DNA from: JANSWY01 sp965243755
Lineage (GTDB): Bacteria; Bacteroidota; Bacteroidia; Cytophagales; Cyclobacteriaceae
Direction of reading: 5' to 3'
Length of the DNA stretch: 64,000 nt
Assembly (NCBI GenBank): GCA_965243755.1
Contig: CBDEVW010000003.1
Span: 1,426,001-1,490,000 of the forward strand
Of this stretch, positions 62,895 to 64,000 are shown one piece after another. Both the position numbers and the translations under genes were made by a program. The notes under the pieces were generated by a model, which had not been told where the DNA came from, ran no database searches, and was given only the letters and a program-made list of their open reading frames with translations. Each line of letters begins with the position of its first letter. Position 1 is the stretch's first letter.

Positions 62895-64000
62895 TTAATG
62901 AACATAGTGCAACCTACCATGACTATCCGTCTCAAACTGATAAATATCCCAGCGTTTAGATTTGGATCTTTCTCGTTCCAGTCGCTGACTAATTACTACT
63001 TTCTCCCCGTCGGACCTCACATTGATCATCCCGTAATTCGCTACAGACCGTTGAATTACTTCCAGTTTTTCATCCAGCTTGTCGGAGGCTTTCTGCTTTT
63101 GAGCAGCACTGGCGTCAGGTGAATTTATAATGGCCGATAACTCATCGATATCTTTTCTAAGCTCTCTCCTGACCTTGTTGGGGTGTTTGATGTGCTCATT
63201 GCCTGACCTGGCTAATTCTGTAGAAAATATCAAGGGTCTTTCACTTCTACTGTATTTACCAATAATGCCCAGGGTATCCGGTCTTGGGTGAGAGTGAGGT
63301 TCGTTATCGCCACTGGAAACAATGGTCACCAACGTATTGGTTGCTGCCAAAAAATTAGGCGATACATGGGCACTTCCGTGATGACAAGCTTTTGCGATAT
63401 CTACACCAAAATATTTCTGACCCTCAGTAACTAAAAAATCGACTTCAGCAGGCGTCTTAGGGTGAGCGTCAAGCCCGGTATAATGCTCCATCAGGTATTC
63501 CTGCGATGGCTCATTAAGATCTCCACCAAGGAGCATTTTAATCGAACCGATTTCCAGTAATAACACTACGGAATGACCGTTTTTGGTTTCCCCGACACTT
63601 TTGAACCTCGGTAATCCATGCTTGCCATTACTTAATGTCCGCGGAACCGGACCTAACAACTTTAAAGTCAACCCTCTGTTATCCTCTGGAGCGTAACCCG
63701 GCAAATATTTTGGCTGATCATAATTTTCGCTGGCCAGCAACCCCTCAATTGCACCAATACGCTGACTATCAAGTGCATCCTTCAGCATGTTAGGGTACAA
63801 CCTCTTCCCTCTTTTGGACTTACTATTTACGACCTTTTCCAGCTCCTCCTGAGTTTCAACCAAGCCGCTGAGGTATTTCTTTCTGCCAATTTTCGTCTCT
63901 GATCCGAGGCTGCTTTTGCCTGCTGTTACCTGTTCAACAATGGTATTGTGATAGACCTTTTTTGCGTGGACCTTATCATCTTCAAACAGGTGCTTAAATC
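62895..64000 (-). CDS. Metallo-beta-lactamase-fold protein (ComEC/Rec2-like), 5' end outside window
   Basis: The frame stays open to the window end, so the N terminus is missing; at least 368 residues remain. The visible part has HSVVLLLEIGSIKMLLGGDL, the KACHHGSAHVSPNFL motif and TIVSSGDNEPHSHPRPDTLG, typical of the C-terminal half of ComEC/Rec2-type metallo-beta-lactamase domains. A TTG at 63861-63863 is not taken as the start because coding sequence continues upstream (residues FKHLFEDDKVHAKK...). No membrane helices are seen in the visible part, so it is probably a soluble hydrolase and not the DNA-uptake channel. The C-terminal 100 residues are charged and partly coiled coil (QKASDKLDEKLEVIQ). 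Confidence 0.78.
   Translation of the reverse strand, partial: FKHLFEDDKVHAKKVYHNTIVEQVTAGKSSLGSETKIGRKKYLSGLVETQEELEKVVNSKSKRGKRLYPNMLKDALDSQRIGAIEGLLASENYDQPKYLPGYAPEDNRGLTLKLLGPVPRTLSNGKHGLPRFKSVGETKNGHSVVLLLEIGSIKMLLGGDLNEPSQEYLMEHYTGLDAHPKTPAEVDFLVTEGQKYFGVDIAKACHHGSAHVSPNFLAATNTLVTIVSSGDNEPHSHPRPDTLGIIGKYSRSERPLIFSTELARSGNEHIKHPNKVRRELRKDIDELSAIINSPDASAAQKQKASDKLDEKLEVIQRSVANYGMINVRSDGEKVVISQRLERERSKSKRWDIYQFETDSHGRLHYVH

Overview
The window is a bacterial chromosome segment from a Bacteroidota, most likely an aerobic marine or soil member of the Cytophagales-like lineages. Supporting signs are a SusC/SusD pair, a hybrid two-component (HTCS) regulator, a type IX secretion C-terminal sorting domain, many TonB-dependent and PorT-like outer-membrane proteins, AT-rich gene starts without clear Shine-Dalgarno sequences, and an oxygen-dependent type of formylglycine-generating enzyme. 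The genus cannot be named from the sequence. No tRNA, rRNA, CRISPR array, insertion sequence or prophage was seen.

Bases 1-23100 (minus strand) form a complete beta-mannan utilisation locus. In transcription order it holds a 49-residue membrane protein, SusC, SusD, a Cys-rich surface lipoprotein, a GH26 mannanase, a GH5 mannanase with type IX sorting signal, a sulfatase, a GH130_1 mannosylglucose phosphorylase, a GPH-family sugar symporter, a second GH5, a mannobiose 2-epimerase, an HTCS regulator and a third GH5. Five genes are joined by 4-base overlaps. The expected route is: mannan cut at the surface, oligosaccharides imported by SusCD, mannobiose moved to the cytoplasm, epimerised to mannosylglucose, and phosphorolysed to mannose 1-phosphate and glucose. 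The sulfatase and an exported formylglycine-generating enzyme just upstream (23.2-24.3 kb) suggest a sulfated mannan. A GGGG(T)TAAAT-type direct repeat with a 22-base period lies both upstream of the susC unit and upstream of the last GH5, and is a good candidate HTCS operator. A terminator closes the locus near base 165.

Bases 24.4-31.2 kb hold a TonB-dependent receptor (plus strand) and a three-gene minus-strand signalling operon: a cytosolic GAF-like histidine kinase, a membrane histidine kinase whose three-helix domain has the copper/ethylene-binding residues of plant ETR1 at identical spacing, and a single-domain response regulator. A long non-coding stretch (about 760 bases) follows.

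Bases 31.9-39.1 kb encode an exported beta-propeller/TPR/CHAT protease-like protein with an intact His-Cys dyad, an exported propeller plus double concanavalin-like protein 17 bases behind it, and a DUF2306-type membrane protein. Bases 39.3-43.5 kb encode an orphan helical protein, a hybrid histidine kinase with REC and Hpt domains, and a sigma-54-dependent response regulator. Sigma-54-like promoters lie before this operon and before the next cluster of envelope proteins (43.7-47.8 kb: barrels, a coiled-coil protein, lipoproteins).

Bases 47.9-64.0 kb are a mixed region: a small orphan protein, a GH3 glycosidase divergent from a NrtR-type Nudix regulator with a 19-base palindrome between them, a DUF2306-like membrane protein, a repeat-rich surface protein, a PAS/GAF histidine kinase, an APC permease, a Rieske oxygenase, another TonB-dependent receptor, a MaoC-type hydratase, a stress-like group (YceI, Cys-less ArsC-like, tandem Usp), and a metallo-beta-lactamase-fold protein cut by the window end.
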